Source: Mesorhizobium opportunistum WSM2075
GTDB taxonomy: Bacteria; Pseudomonadota; Alphaproteobacteria; Rhizobiales; Rhizobiaceae
Length of the DNA: 64,000 nt
Assembly: GCF_000176035.2 (NCBI RefSeq)
Contig: NC_015675.1
Span: 4,530,001 to 4,594,000 of the forward strand
Direction: 5' to 3'
Part shown: piece after piece, positions 1 through 8,363 of the stretch
How positions within the stretch are numbered: the stretch's first letter is position 1
How the letters are laid out: each line of letters starts with the position of its first letter
Position numbers and translations under genes: made by a program
Notes under the pieces: generated by a model
Told to the model about the DNA's origin: nothing
The model's database searches: none
What the model saw: only the letters and a program-made list of their open reading frames with translations

Positions 1-1278
1 TCCACCCGTCGGGAAGTTCTCGCGGCATCCGCCGCAGGGGCTATTGCAATAGTTACCTCGCCGGGTGTCGCCGGAGCGATTTCGACGAGTGGCGGAACTG
101 CTGCCATTCGTCCATTCCGCGTCCAAGTTGCAGACGCGGATCTCGTCGACCTCAAGCACCGTCTCAAAGCCACGCGTTGGCCCGAGCGCGAGACGGTGAA
201 AGATACCAGTCAGGGCGTTCGGCTCGCGACAATGCGGGCTCTCGCGCATTACTGGGAGACCGAATATGATTGGCGCAAATGCGAGACTTATCTGAACGGT
301 TTGCCGCAGTTCGTTACTGAGATTGATGGGCTTGATATCCACTTCATCCACATTCGCTCGAAGCATGCGAACGCGCTGCCGATCATCGTTACCCATGGAT
401 GGCCCGGCTCCATTATTGAGCAGTTGAAGATCATCGGTCCTCTGACAGATCCGACGGCCCATGGGGGTAGTGCTGCCGACGCCTTCGACCTGGTGATCCC
501 CTCGCTCCCGGGGCATGGGTTTTCAGGAAAGCCGACGGCGCCTGGCTGGGATCCGATCCGGATCGCGCGGGCCTGGGGCGAGCTGATGATCCGCCTCGGG
601 TACACGCGGTATGTAGCGCAGGGTGGCGATTGGGGGAATGCCGTTACCGAGCAGATGGCCCTCCAGATGCCGTCTGGTCTTGTCGGGATCCACACGAACA
701 TGCCAGCCACGTTGCCGGATCAAGTGTCGAGCGCGCTCGCAGCGGGCGGCCCTGCGCCCTCTGATCTGGCCGCCGACGAACGCTATGCTTGGGATCAACT
801 CGACTTCTTTTGGAAGCATGGGTTGGCCTACGCGCAAGAGATGGCGAACCGACCGCAGACGCTGTACGCCCTGGCCGATTCACCTATTGGGCTGGCAGCC
901 TGGATGCTCGACCACGATGCACGCAGCTACGACCTGATCGCTCGCGTCTTCGACGGAAAGTCCGAAGGTCTGTCCAAGGAAGACGTCGTCGACAACATCG
1001 CGCTCTACTGGCTGACCAATACCGCGGTCTCATCGGCGCGCCTCTACTGGGAAAGCAAGCTGGCCTTCTTCGCGCCAAAAGGCGTGCCTCTCCCCACCGC
1101 AGTGAGTGCGTTTCCGGACGAGATCTACACGGCGCCGCGGAGTTGGACCGAGAAGGCATATCCCAAGCTGATCTACTACAATCGTCTCCCGAAAGGTGGT
1201 CACTTCGCAGCTTGGGAACAGCCGCAGGTTTTCGCCAATGAGCTTCGGGCCGCGTTCGGGTCGTTGCGTAGCGCCTGA
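1..1278 (+). CDS. Tat-exported epoxide hydrolase (EHN family), 5' end outside window
   Basis: Open from the first base in frame 1, so the true start lies to the left. The first visible codons read S-T-R-R-E-V-L followed by an Ala-rich hydrophobic stretch, a twin-arginine signal, so the enzyme is probably exported folded. The EHN domain follows (R-W-P-E-R-E-T-V), then the alpha/beta-hydrolase core with an HGWPGS oxyanion loop, GGDWG carrying the presumed Asp nucleophile, and GGHFAAWEQ carrying the catalytic His near the C terminus. Microsomal-type epoxide hydrolases open epoxides to diols. It is a clear paralog of the gene at 22548, sharing long identical stretches. The internal GTG at 196 is not the start. 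The substrate is unknown. Confidence 0.9.
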   Translation, partial: STRREVLAASAAGAIAIVTSPGVAGAISTSGGTAAIRPFRVQVADADLVDLKHRLKATRWPERETVKDTSQGVRLATMRALAHYWETEYDWRKCETYLNGLPQFVTEIDGLDIHFIHIRSKHANALPIIVTHGWPGSIIEQLKIIGPLTDPTAHGGSAADAFDLVIPSLPGHGFSGKPTAPGWDPIRIARAWGELMIRLGYTRYVAQGGDWGNAVTEQMALQMPSGLVGIHTNMPATLPDQVSSALAAGGPAPSDLAADERYAWDQLDFFWKHGLAYAQEMANRPQTLYALADSPIGLAAWMLDHDARSYDLIARVFDGKSEGLSKEDVVDNIALYWLTNTAVSSARLYWESKLAFFAPKGVPLPTAVSAFPDEIYTAPRSWTEKAYPKLIYYNRLPKGGHFAAWEQPQVFANELRAAFGSLRSA

Positions 1279-1670
1279 TCCTGCCCGTGTAGAAAACTGC
1301 TCCGGTCCTCCAATTTCAGGGCCGTTTGGCGCCGTGGCCGTTCCACTTTGGTGGGGCGAGCACGGCGCCTCCTTACGTGTGTATGCTCGCCGTTGCTGGC
1401 TGGTCTTGGTCCACTCTCCGATCAAGCGACGCCAATCGCCAGCCGACGACTTGCATGGATGATGAGCTACCTCCCTGCACCCTGGCATCACGGGTCGTAA
1501 AGCGGGGGCTGAGTTTCGCCGAGCTGATCCACGTTGTCGTGCATCGGTGGCCCGGCTGGGAAGTTTAGGAGCAATCCATCACTCGTCGGATCGCAAGCGC
1601 AGTCGCGGCGGGCGGAACAAGCGATTGAACGGCTGACATGCACCCGACATACGTGCGGGTGATCTTCCAG
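1279..1670. other. Intergenic, nothing recognised
   Basis: About 390 bases between the convergent epoxide hydrolase and peroxiredoxin-like genes. Short open frames exist on both strands but none resembles a protein family I know. No clear hairpin with a T-run and no operator core was seen. Confidence 0.5.
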
Positions 1671-2267
1671 TCATTCCTGTTCGCGAAGCGTTTGAGCGCG
1701 AGTCTTTCCGTAGGGGTAGAAGAGCTCCTTACGACCCGCCTGCCACGCGTTCCTGAGGTCCGGCGTGGTGATATCCCAATCCGGCCGGCATTTCATCGTA
1801 ACCGCACGCATGTCCTGTCGCAGTTCTTCCACGGTGGGTCGCCCGAAGAACCAATACCCGTTGTAGATCTTGTAAACGATCAGCCCCGGTTCCATGACGA
1901 TAACGTGAGGGATCATGGGGTTGTGCGCGGGATCCGTGTACTCGGCAATATCGAGGTCCTGCTGTACAACGCGCCGCGGGTCCGAGAGAAAAGACCAATG
2001 GGCGCCTACGCCGGAACGATATTCGTTCGTCTCCAGAAGATTGTCCGTCGTGATGGTTACAAGCCGGCAGTAACCCACTTCCATTTCACGATGCAGCTGG
2101 ACCAGCCCTTCCGCCTGCCGGCGATCCCTGGGGCAATAGCCACCCCTGCCGAGGACAAGGACCAGAGGGTCGCTTCCCTGCAACTCGGAAAGCCTGCGCC
2201 GTGCAGCGGTGTGATCCGAAAGCTCATAGTCCGGGAAAATAGAGCCAGGTACGACATTGGACCGCAT
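1671..2267 (-). CDS. AhpC/TSA-like peroxiredoxin (redoxin domain)
   Basis: A thioredoxin-fold redoxin of about 198 residues. The motif G-R-G-G-Y-C-P-R-D-R-R-Q holds the candidate peroxidatic Cys followed by Pro and Arg, as in peroxiredoxins. The usual Pro-x-x-x-Thr stretch before the Cys is altered, so activity is not certain. The C-terminal half retains the redoxin fold (P-H-V-I-V-M-E, then a W-F-F-G-R-P segment). The ATG at 2267 has GCGAGG six bases upstream. An ATG at 2273 and a TTG at 2285 are alternatives. Two operator-like sites lie 98-173 bases upstream (2365-2377 and 2428-2440), so it probably belongs to the island regulon as a peroxide or organic-peroxide defence gene. Confidence 0.75.
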   Translation of the reverse strand: MRSNVVPGSIFPDYELSDHTAARRRLSELQGSDPLVLVLGRGGYCPRDRRQAEGLVQLHREMEVGYCRLVTITTDNLLETNEYRSGVGAHWSFLSDPRRVVQQDLDIAEYTDPAHNPMIPHVIVMEPGLIVYKIYNGYWFFGRPTVEELRQDMRAVTMKCRPDWDITTPDLRNAWQAGRKELFYPYGKTRAQTLREQE

Positions 2268-2364
2268 GTTCATCCTCGCTGACAAGTCGCAAAACTCGAG
2301 TCACCAAACTTGTAGACAAAGGAGATTACAAAGCGGGAGCGGGATCAAATCTATTTATACGTTA

Positions 2365-2377
2365 GTGTTGCCGATAC
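2365..2377 (+). promoter_or_regulatory. Island operator site 1 (GTGTTGCCGATAC)
   Basis: Matches the recurring core GTATTGCCGATAC at 12 of 13 positions and carries the usual right flank CATTG. It lies about 100 bases upstream of the minus-strand peroxiredoxin gene. The binding protein is unknown; see the regulon finding. Confidence 0.65.
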
Positions 2378-2427
2378 CATTGAATGAGGTGGTGATCGTA
2401 ACATGGAAGCTTCTGGTACGAAATATG

Positions 2428-2440
2428 GTCTTAGCAATAC
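2428..2440 (-). promoter_or_regulatory. Island operator site 2 (GTATTGCTAAGAC, minus strand)
   Basis: Read on the minus strand this is GTATTGCTAAGAC followed by CAT, matching 10 of 13 core positions and the flank. It is the second site in front of the peroxiredoxin gene, about 63 bases further upstream, in the opposite orientation to site 1. Confidence 0.45.
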
Positions 2441-2749
2441 GATCCTCCAATGGTGGCCGCCCGCGATCAGCCACAAAATCCACACCTTGTCACCGCGTCA
2501 GCGCAGAGGCCTTTAGATGGATGCGAAGACGCCGCAGATTCGCCTCTCTCCATTCTCACCGTCGTGTTAGGGAGCGACTTTTCACAGCCCGCTCTGAATG
2601 TAATGGAGCCGGAAGTCGTTGGGAATTCGGACAGGTCGTGACGGCCTTGGAGGGTGATGCTCAGATCGTATGGTCATCGGCATTGCCGGCGAGGGGTAGT
2701 TCCTCTCGCAGGCCGATCTTATCGCCAGATCGGGACGGTCCCAACTGGT

Positions 2750-5700
2750 CTAAAATCCCCTCTGCATGCCGGCGCCGCCTGGCGTCGGCACGCGTCCATC
2801 AACTTGGGATGTCCGATCCTCCAGGAATTCGGGAATTGAAAAGCAAACGGTTACGCCTGAGCCATCATTCGCCTCTGCCCAAATGCGGCCGCGATGGTTC
2901 TCGATGATTGAACGACTAACCGAAAGCCCTATGCCCATGCCGTCGGCTTTGGTGGTGTAAAAGGCTTCAAAAATTTGCTCCATGTCCTGAGCGCCGAAGC
3001 CAATACCGGCATCTTCTACGGAAAGCCGGATGTTGCCGTCTTCGCCAAGCTCGGTCGCGATGACCACCCGCCTCGGGCGATCACTGACGGTCATCACGGC
3101 GTCTATCGCGTTGCGCAGCAGGTTCATGATGACCTGTTGAAGTTGGACACGATCGCCGGCCGCCATTGGGAGTCCGGTGGCAAGTTTAGTAATAAGTGAT
3201 ATGCTGTTTCGCTGAAGTTCTCCCAAGGACAACGCAATCACTTCGCGGATCGCCTCATTCAGATCCACGGGTTCCATGACGGCCGCTCGCTTGCTAAAGA
3301 GCGCTCGCAGTCGCGTTATCACGTCGGCCGCACGATTGCCGTCGCGGATGGTCCGGCGTGCCGTTTCGCGAGCGCCATTTATGTTTGGTGGGTCGTCGGC
3401 CAGCATCCGCAGACAGGTTCCGGCATTCGTAATGATGCCAGCCAGTGGCTGGTTGACCTCGTGTGCAATAGATGCGGTCAGGGCGCCCAGGCTCATGATC
3501 CGCATAGCCAATCCAAGCTCTGTTCGCACCTTCTCAAGCGCCTCTTCAGAGAGCCTACGTTGTGTGATGTCGAGGACCGCGCCAATATACTCCATCGCGC
3601 CAATCGAGTTTCGCACGCCATGTGCAATGAGGTGCAGGTGTTTGATAGACCGGTCGGACGTGATGATCCGGTGCCGGTATTCCAGGTCATTCTCACCGCG
3701 CTCTGCCCGTTCAACCATATCGCCTAGCATTGGCATGTCCTCGGGATGGAAGCGGCTCGCGATCAGCTGGAAAGTCACATGAAGGCCCGGCTGCAGATCA
3801 AAGATACGATAGAGCTGCTCCGACCACACCATCTCCGCTTTCGAGACATCCCAGGAGAAACTCCCCATTCGTGCAAGATTCTGACCCTCGGCTAGAAACG
3901 CCTCGCTGCGCCGGAGCTCTTCTTCGGCGCGTTTACGATCGTCGATGTCGGTCATCAGCACATACCACCGGACGATGCATCCATTGCTGGCTCGAAGTGG
4001 CTGGCCTCGGAGCTGGAACCAGCGATAGGTGCCGTCGAAACGTCGAAGCCGGGTTTCAAAGTCAATCCCCCGACCAGTCCCGAGCGACTGCGTTAGAGCG
4101 TCAATGTGGCGGCTGAGATCATCCGGATGGACCGTGCCGTTGGTCGCCCAGTGCGCGAATTCTTCCAGGGTCTGGCCAAGATACTCGAGAAATTGCTCGT
4201 TGAGACTTTCCGGTTCGCCATCTTCGTCAAAAATAGCCACGAGACCCGGAATCGTATTGACGATAAGCCGTGACTGGCGCTCGCTCTCAACCAGCGCTTG
4301 CTCCGCGCGTTTTCGATCGTCAATCTCAACGTTCGTCCCATACCACCTGACGATGTTTCCGGCTTCGTCGCGCAAAGTGTCGCCGAGAAAGAGGAACCAC
4401 CGATACTCGCCATCGAAACGGCGCATGCGCGCTTCGGTTTCACCTGGACTGCCTGATGCGAGGGATGCCTTCCAAAATCGCACAAGCTCGTCAAAGTCAT
4501 CTGGATGGATTGCAACCCGCCAGCCCCATCCCTCCGCCTGCTCCATCGAGAGACCGGTGAAGTCAAGCCAGCGATCGTGAAGGAAGTCGCAGTAGCCGTC
4601 CGGACGGGTAGACCATATAGCTGTCGGAATCGTGTTGATAATCTGTCTCAGGTTGCGCTCACTCTCGCGCAGTGCCTGGTCCGCTCGTTTGCGGTCCTCT
4701 ATGTCGACATTCGTCCCGTACCATCTGATTATGGTACCCGCCTCATCTCGCAACGGGTTGGCGAGAAACAGGAACCATCGGTACTCTCCATCGTATCGAC
4801 GAATGCGGGCTTCCGTCGAGACTGGTGTGCCGGATGCGAGGCACGATTGCCAATACTCAGCCAGACCACTGGCGTCGTCTGGATGAATCGCGGCCGCCCA
4901 GGCCCATCCCACCGCCTGGTCTTCTGTGAATCCCGCATAGTCGAGCCAGCGGTCATTGAGGAAGTCGCAATACCCGTCCGGCAGGGTAGACCATGCGGAT
5001 GTCGGAATCGTATTGATGATCTTGCGGAGATTGACTTCGCTGTCCCGCAGCGCCTGGTCTGCGCGTTTGCGATCTTCTATGTCCACATTCGTCCCGTACC
5101 ATCTGATTATGGTACCAGCCTCATCTCGCAACGGATTAGCGAGAAACAGGAACCATCGATACTCTCCATCGAATCGACGAATGCGGGCTTCCGTCGAGAC
5201 TGGTGTGCCGGATGCGAGGCACGATTGCCAATACTCGGCCAGACCACTGGCGTCATCCGGATGAATTGCGGCCGCCCAAGCCCATCCCACGGCCTGGTCG
5301 GATGTGAACCCCGCATAGTCGAGCCAGCGGTCGTTGAGGAAGTCGCAATACCCGTCCGGCAGGGTAGACCATGCGGATGTGGGGATCGTATTGATGATCT
5401 TTCGGAGATTGACCTCGCTCTCCCGCAGTGCCTCTTCGGCTTGCTTCCTCTCGTCGATATCAATGTGCAGGGAGTACCAGCGCATGATGCGCCCATTTCG
5501 ATCCTCGAGTGGAAGCCCTCTAATCTGAAACCAACGGTACTTGTTGTCGGCGCCGAGAAGTCGCGCCTCGACTTCATAAGGCATCCCCGCCTTTATCGAA
5601 TATCTGAAAGATTCGACGACGCGCTGAATATCCGCGGGGTGAACCGTCTCCGCTGTTCCCCATCCCTTTAGTTCATCCTTAGGTTTGCCGAAGTATCCAG

Positions 5701-6364
5701 CGATATAGCTGTTTACGGCTTCGATCTCGCCGGTCGGCGTCAAAACAGCAATTCCGGCCGGAATGCTGTCCGCTATCAGTTTGGCGTCGTCTTCATTTTC
5801 GCGGACGGCCACTTCAGATGGCTCTTCAGCCGCGATCTCATAGGATTCCTTGGCCAGACGTCTCCTGTCACTCGACAGTTTCAGCTCCTGTAACCTCACG
5901 CCCGCTTGGTTTGCGGCTACGTTCAGAACAAGGCTGTCGGTCTGCAGTGGAAAATCGACCCTTCTTGACCCTGTGAACAAAACTCCGATGTCGGCGAGTA
6001 TCCCCAGCCGCAAGGCCGCGACCGATATAGGAACGTCTCCTTGAAAGCTGTTCAGCAATGGCCAGTCAGCCAGATCAACCTCGTTTAGTCCGTGAAACTC
6101 ACGGATGATCGCTTCGGGTGAGACGGCAAATTGCTGGCCTGCACGGGCCACTTCGACGGGTTCCTCGTACGACGATTGGTTCAGTCGAATGTAAGCAAAA
6201 TCGAGCCTCAGCATATCGACGAGCGTATCGAGCAATTTGCAAACGACTTCGGAAGCCATGTCGCCGCTTAACAAGATGGGAACCTCAACCAACCTGGCTA
6301 GGTTATTCATGCACCGATACAGACGCTCAGTTTCCGCGCTAGCGCCCTCGCGTTGACGTCCCAT
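2750..6364 (-). CDS. Multi-PAS sensor histidine kinase (six PAS modules, 1204 aa)
   Basis: Cytoplasmic sensor kinase; no membrane segments were seen. Order: an N-terminal domain of about 190 residues shared with the kinase at 8364; PAS 1; three closely related PAS-PAC modules (I-I-N-T-I-P-T at each start, R-W-Y-G-T-N at each PAC end); PAS 5; PAS 6; then HisKA with S-I-A-H-E-V-N-Q-P-L and an HATPase with DAGIGFG and GMGIGLSVS. This resembles the StyS/TodS/FixL class. PAS modules 2 and 3 are nearly identical at DNA level with a 378-bp period. I chose the ATG at 6364 because the homologous kinase starts at the matching residue; GGAG lies 13 bases upstream, rather far. An upstream ATG is possible. 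The likely partners are the receivers at 7044, 11441 and 11857. Confidence 0.9.
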   Translation of the reverse strand: MGRQREGASAETERLYRCMNNLARLVEVPILLSGDMASEVVCKLLDTLVDMLRLDFAYIRLNQSSYEEPVEVARAGQQFAVSPEAIIREFHGLNEVDLADWPLLNSFQGDVPISVAALRLGILADIGVLFTGSRRVDFPLQTDSLVLNVAANQAGVRLQELKLSSDRRRLAKESYEIAAEEPSEVAVRENEDDAKLIADSIPAGIAVLTPTGEIEAVNSYIAGYFGKPKDELKGWGTAETVHPADIQRVVESFRYSIKAGMPYEVEARLLGADNKYRWFQIRGLPLEDRNGRIMRWYSLHIDIDERKQAEEALRESEVNLRKIINTIPTSAWSTLPDGYCDFLNDRWLDYAGFTSDQAVGWAWAAAIHPDDASGLAEYWQSCLASGTPVSTEARIRRFDGEYRWFLFLANPLRDEAGTIIRWYGTNVDIEDRKRADQALRDSEVNLRKIINTIPTSAWSTLPDGYCDFLNDRWLDYAGFTEDQAVGWAWAAAIHPDDASGLAEYWQSCLASGTPVSTEARIRRYDGEYRWFLFLANPLRDEAGTIIRWYGTNVDIEDRKRADQALRESERNLRQIINTIPTAIWSTRPDGYCDFLHDRWLDFTGLSMEQAEGWGWRVAIHPDDFDELVRFWKASLASGSPGETEARMRRFDGEYRWFLFLGDTLRDEAGNIVRWYGTNVEIDDRKRAEQALVESERQSRLIVNTIPGLVAIFDEDGEPESLNEQFLEYLGQTLEEFAHWATNGTVHPDDLSRHIDALTQSLGTGRGIDFETRLRRFDGTYRWFQLRGQPLRASNGCIVRWYVLMTDIDDRKRAEEELRRSEAFLAEGQNLARMGSFSWDVSKAEMVWSEQLYRIFDLQPGLHVTFQLIASRFHPEDMPMLGDMVERAERGENDLEYRHRIITSDRSIKHLHLIAHGVRNSIGAMEYIGAVLDITQRRLSEEALEKVRTELGLAMRIMSLGALTASIAHEVNQPLAGIITNAGTCLRMLADDPPNINGARETARRTIRDGNRAADVITRLRALFSKRAAVMEPVDLNEAIREVIALSLGELQRNSISLITKLATGLPMAAGDRVQLQQVIMNLLRNAIDAVMTVSDRPRRVVIATELGEDGNIRLSVEDAGIGFGAQDMEQIFEAFYTTKADGMGIGLSVSRSIIENHRGRIWAEANDGSGVTVCFSIPEFLEDRTSQVDGRVPTPGGAGMQRGF
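4655..5410 (-). repeat. Tandem 378-bp repeat encoding two PAS-PAC modules
   Basis: Two head-to-tail copies (about 5033-5410 and 4655-5032) encode 126-residue units that differ at only a few positions, for example F-T-S-D-Q versus F-T-E-D-Q and R-R-F-D versus R-R-Y-D. The stretch GAAGTCGCAATACCCGTCCG recurs exactly 378 bases apart. A third, more diverged copy follows below 4655. Confidence 0.9.
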
Positions 6365-7043
6365 GTTAAACTGTGATCTCCGAAAAAACCCCTGCCGGCG
6401 ACGTTTGTGTCGGTGCCCCGTCGTATCATGTACCCGCCCTCCCAAGATGCTGGCACATACGCGCGAGCGAGTTTGCACCCACTCGGTGCGCTGGTCCATT
6501 ATGCCTTGGTGTCGGCTCACCAACCAATAGCACTCAGCAACATGGAAAGATCCCGGTCGATACCAAAGTGCTATGGATTCTCTGGCTAAGCAGGGGCACC
6601 CTAACCTGTGGTGAGGACGTCATTGCAGGCGATACTGGCTATGAATGAGCGCTCTAAGCGAACTGCGAGATAATGATGACATCCGGCGCTCTCTTGGCTG
6701 AGTACAGAGAGCTTCCACTCCGCCTCAAAGATGCAAACAATATGGCCATGCTATGCGGCCTACATACCGAACTCGATCAGGTTGCCGCACTATTTCTCAA
6801 AATCATTTTTACCAGACGCGGGCCCGATTGTGCGCATTTTCTGCCGGAGCGGTCCTGGGTACGTTCGGCTTACCAAGCTGGCGCGGCGGTCGCAGTCAGC
6901 ATCAGCGTGCCGGCGGCGGGGCGTTTTGCCTTGACGCACTCTGCCTCTTCTTTGTGGCTTGCGTTTCTTTCGCGCAGTGTGAGAATTTCGTCGAACAGCT
7001 TTAGGGGCATGCCGCCGAGTTTGGCGGAGAATATCGGAAGCGT
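6365..7043. other. Long divergent intergenic region, no convincing gene
   Basis: About 680 bases between the divergent kinase and receiver genes. Open frames of up to 124 codons occur on the plus strand and 87-90 codons on the minus strand, but none resembles a known family. Weak operator-like half sites occur at about 6509 (GTGTCGGC after CCTTG), 6551-6567 (CGATACCAAAG) and 6629-6637 (GGCGATACT). The region probably holds promoters for both flanking genes. Confidence 0.45.
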
Positions 7044-7412
7044 ATGATGATGGAACGCGCAATTATCGCTGTTGTCGATGATGATGAGTCCGTGCGCGAG
7101 GCGCTTCCTGACCTCATTGGCATGTTTGGTCACGGAGCCGAAGCGTTCTCCTCCGCGGAAGAGTTCCTGGCCTCGAGACTAGTCGATCACACCAAGTGCT
7201 TGGTCCTTGACATCGCAATGCCAGGGATGTCGGGGATCGAGCTCCAACGCGAGCTGACGCAACAAGGCCGACAGATACCAATTGTTTTTATAACGGCCCA
7301 TGGAGATGAGCAATTTTGCCGTCGTCTGCGCCAAAGCGGGACAATCGAATGCCTGCTGAAGCCATTCACGGACACTGCACTACTCGATGCGATCAACGCT
7401 GTAATGCGCTGA
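7044..7412 (+). CDS. Receiver-only response regulator (FixJ-type receiver)
   Basis: Single receiver domain of 122 residues with acidic residues in V-V-D-D-D-E, phosphoacceptor Asp56 in L-V-L-D-I-A-M-P, Thr84 and Lys106 in L-L-K-P-F. There is no DNA-binding domain: the protein ends where a FixJ-type linker would begin. It shares S-V-R-E-x-L-P-D-L and K-C-L-V-L-D with the receiver at 11441, so the two are recent paralogs. A likely role is a phosphate sink or shuttle for the PAS kinases, in the manner of single-domain CheY or DivK regulators. The start has three consecutive ATG-type options (M-M-M); the first is given. Confidence 0.85.
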   Translation: MMMERAIIAVVDDDESVREALPDLIGMFGHGAEAFSSAEEFLASRLVDHTKCLVLDIAMPGMSGIELQRELTQQGRQIPIVFITAHGDEQFCRRLRQSGTIECLLKPFTDTALLDAINAVMR

Positions 7413-7705
7413 CCGCCCGAGCGGACGTCGCTCATGAGCCGGTCCGCCTCCAGCCCGGATCCCAGGCCTTCGGTCTTGTCCACGGATAGTCTTCCCGACC
7501 ACGATGGCCGCCCTGAAGCAGTGACGCTTCCATCATAACGCGCTGGCACCCGAACCTCGCTGACGCCAAACGGCATGGAGCCCTCTTTTTCGATAAGGGT
7601 GTCGATCTCGCCCATCCAAAATCGACACCAACGCATAATAGACGTTCGTGTCGGCCGGGTGCATTCATGGTTCGGAGGTAGGCACGTTCCGCTAGGCGAC
7701 GCTTC

Positions 7706-8362
7706 ATGAGGAAGACCCCACATCCCATTCCTTTTGCGGGATCCCAACTTGGGGACATGCGTCATGCCTGTGCATTTTTCAACGGCGACGATGATGCCTT
7801 TCGTGTGTTGTTTCCCTTCATGCAGGATGGTTTCGCATGCGGCGACAAAATCATTCACATTGTTAATCCAGGCGAGCGCTGCAGGCATTTGCACCGACTA
7901 AGGATGGCGGGCATCGACACGACAACTGCGGAGCAAAGCGGTCAGCTTGAATTTCGCACCAACACCGAAGCCTACCTCCGGGACGGTCGGTTCGATCAAG
8001 ACCGGATGCTGGAGGTGTTTGAAACGCTGGCCAGCGGGAATGCCGAGAGTGGATTTCCCCTCAGTCGCATTGTCTGCCACATGGATTGGGCCTCCGAGGT
8101 GAGGTCGCATATTGACGACCTGGTGGAGTTTGAAGCTCGGGTAAACGACGTATGGTCCCGTCACGATGACGCGGTTATCTGCGTGTACGACTTGGCAAAA
8201 TTTGGTGGCGATACGGTCGTTGACATCATGCGGACCCATCCGATGATCGTCATTGGCGGCATCTTGCAACAGAATCCATTCTTTATGCCGCCTGAGGACT
8301 TCCTTCGCGAGCTCCGTCAACGGCGGCTGGGTCAGGTGTCGCCCGACAAGACGACGAGCTAG
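7706..8362 (+). CDS. MEDS-domain sensory protein (DcmR-like)
   Basis: Begins M-R-H-A-C-A-F-F-N-G-D-D-D near residue 18, the start of the MEDS (methanogen/methylotroph DcmR sensory) domain, which resembles a KaiC-type P-loop fold that has lost nucleotide-binding motifs. MEDS proteins accompany regulators and PAS kinases in methylotrophs and soil bacteria. The stop codon lies one base before the ATG of the next kinase, so the two are co-transcribed and probably act in one signalling pathway. The ATG at 7757 is an alternative start that leaves the whole domain intact. Ligand unknown. Confidence 0.8.
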   Translation: MRKTPHPIPFAGSQLGDMRHACAFFNGDDDAFRVLFPFMQDGFACGDKIIHIVNPGERCRHLHRLRMAGIDTTTAEQSGQLEFRTNTEAYLRDGRFDQDRMLEVFETLASGNAESGFPLSRIVCHMDWASEVRSHIDDLVEFEARVNDVWSRHDDAVICVYDLAKFGGDTVVDIMRTHPMIVIGGILQQNPFFMPPEDFLRELRQRRLGQVSPDKTTS

Positions 8363-8363
8363 C

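Larger units (their letters stand above)
2268..2749. other. Promoter-bearing intergenic region of the peroxiredoxin gene
   Basis: About 480 bases between the peroxiredoxin start and the 3' end of the large kinase gene. It holds two operator-like sites near its left side. The rest (2441-2749) shows open frames on the plus strand without recognisable similarity, and I treat it as non-coding. Confidence 0.5.

Noticed and set aside
2257..2907. Plus-strand open frame of 216 codons
   Set aside because: It overlaps the kinase 3' end and the operator-bearing intergenic region, and its product resembles no protein family.
4249..4267. GTATTGACGATAA, a 12-of-13 match to the operator core inside the kinase gene
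   Set aside because: It encodes the conserved I-V-N-T-I-P stretch of a PAS module; similar codons recur in every module, so it is explained by coding constraint.
4505..5671. Plus-strand open frame of 388 codons opposite the PAS repeats
   Set aside because: It is the antisense shadow of the tandem PAS modules; its internal repetition comes from the 378-bp repeat.
6673..7047. Plus-strand 124-codon frame before the receiver gene
   Set aside because: No family similarity, and it lies in the promoter region of the receiver gene; kept as unassigned intergenic sequence.
7432..7758. Minus-strand frame that might be a transposase relic
   Set aside because: I could not match it to any IS family motif or find terminal inverted repeats.
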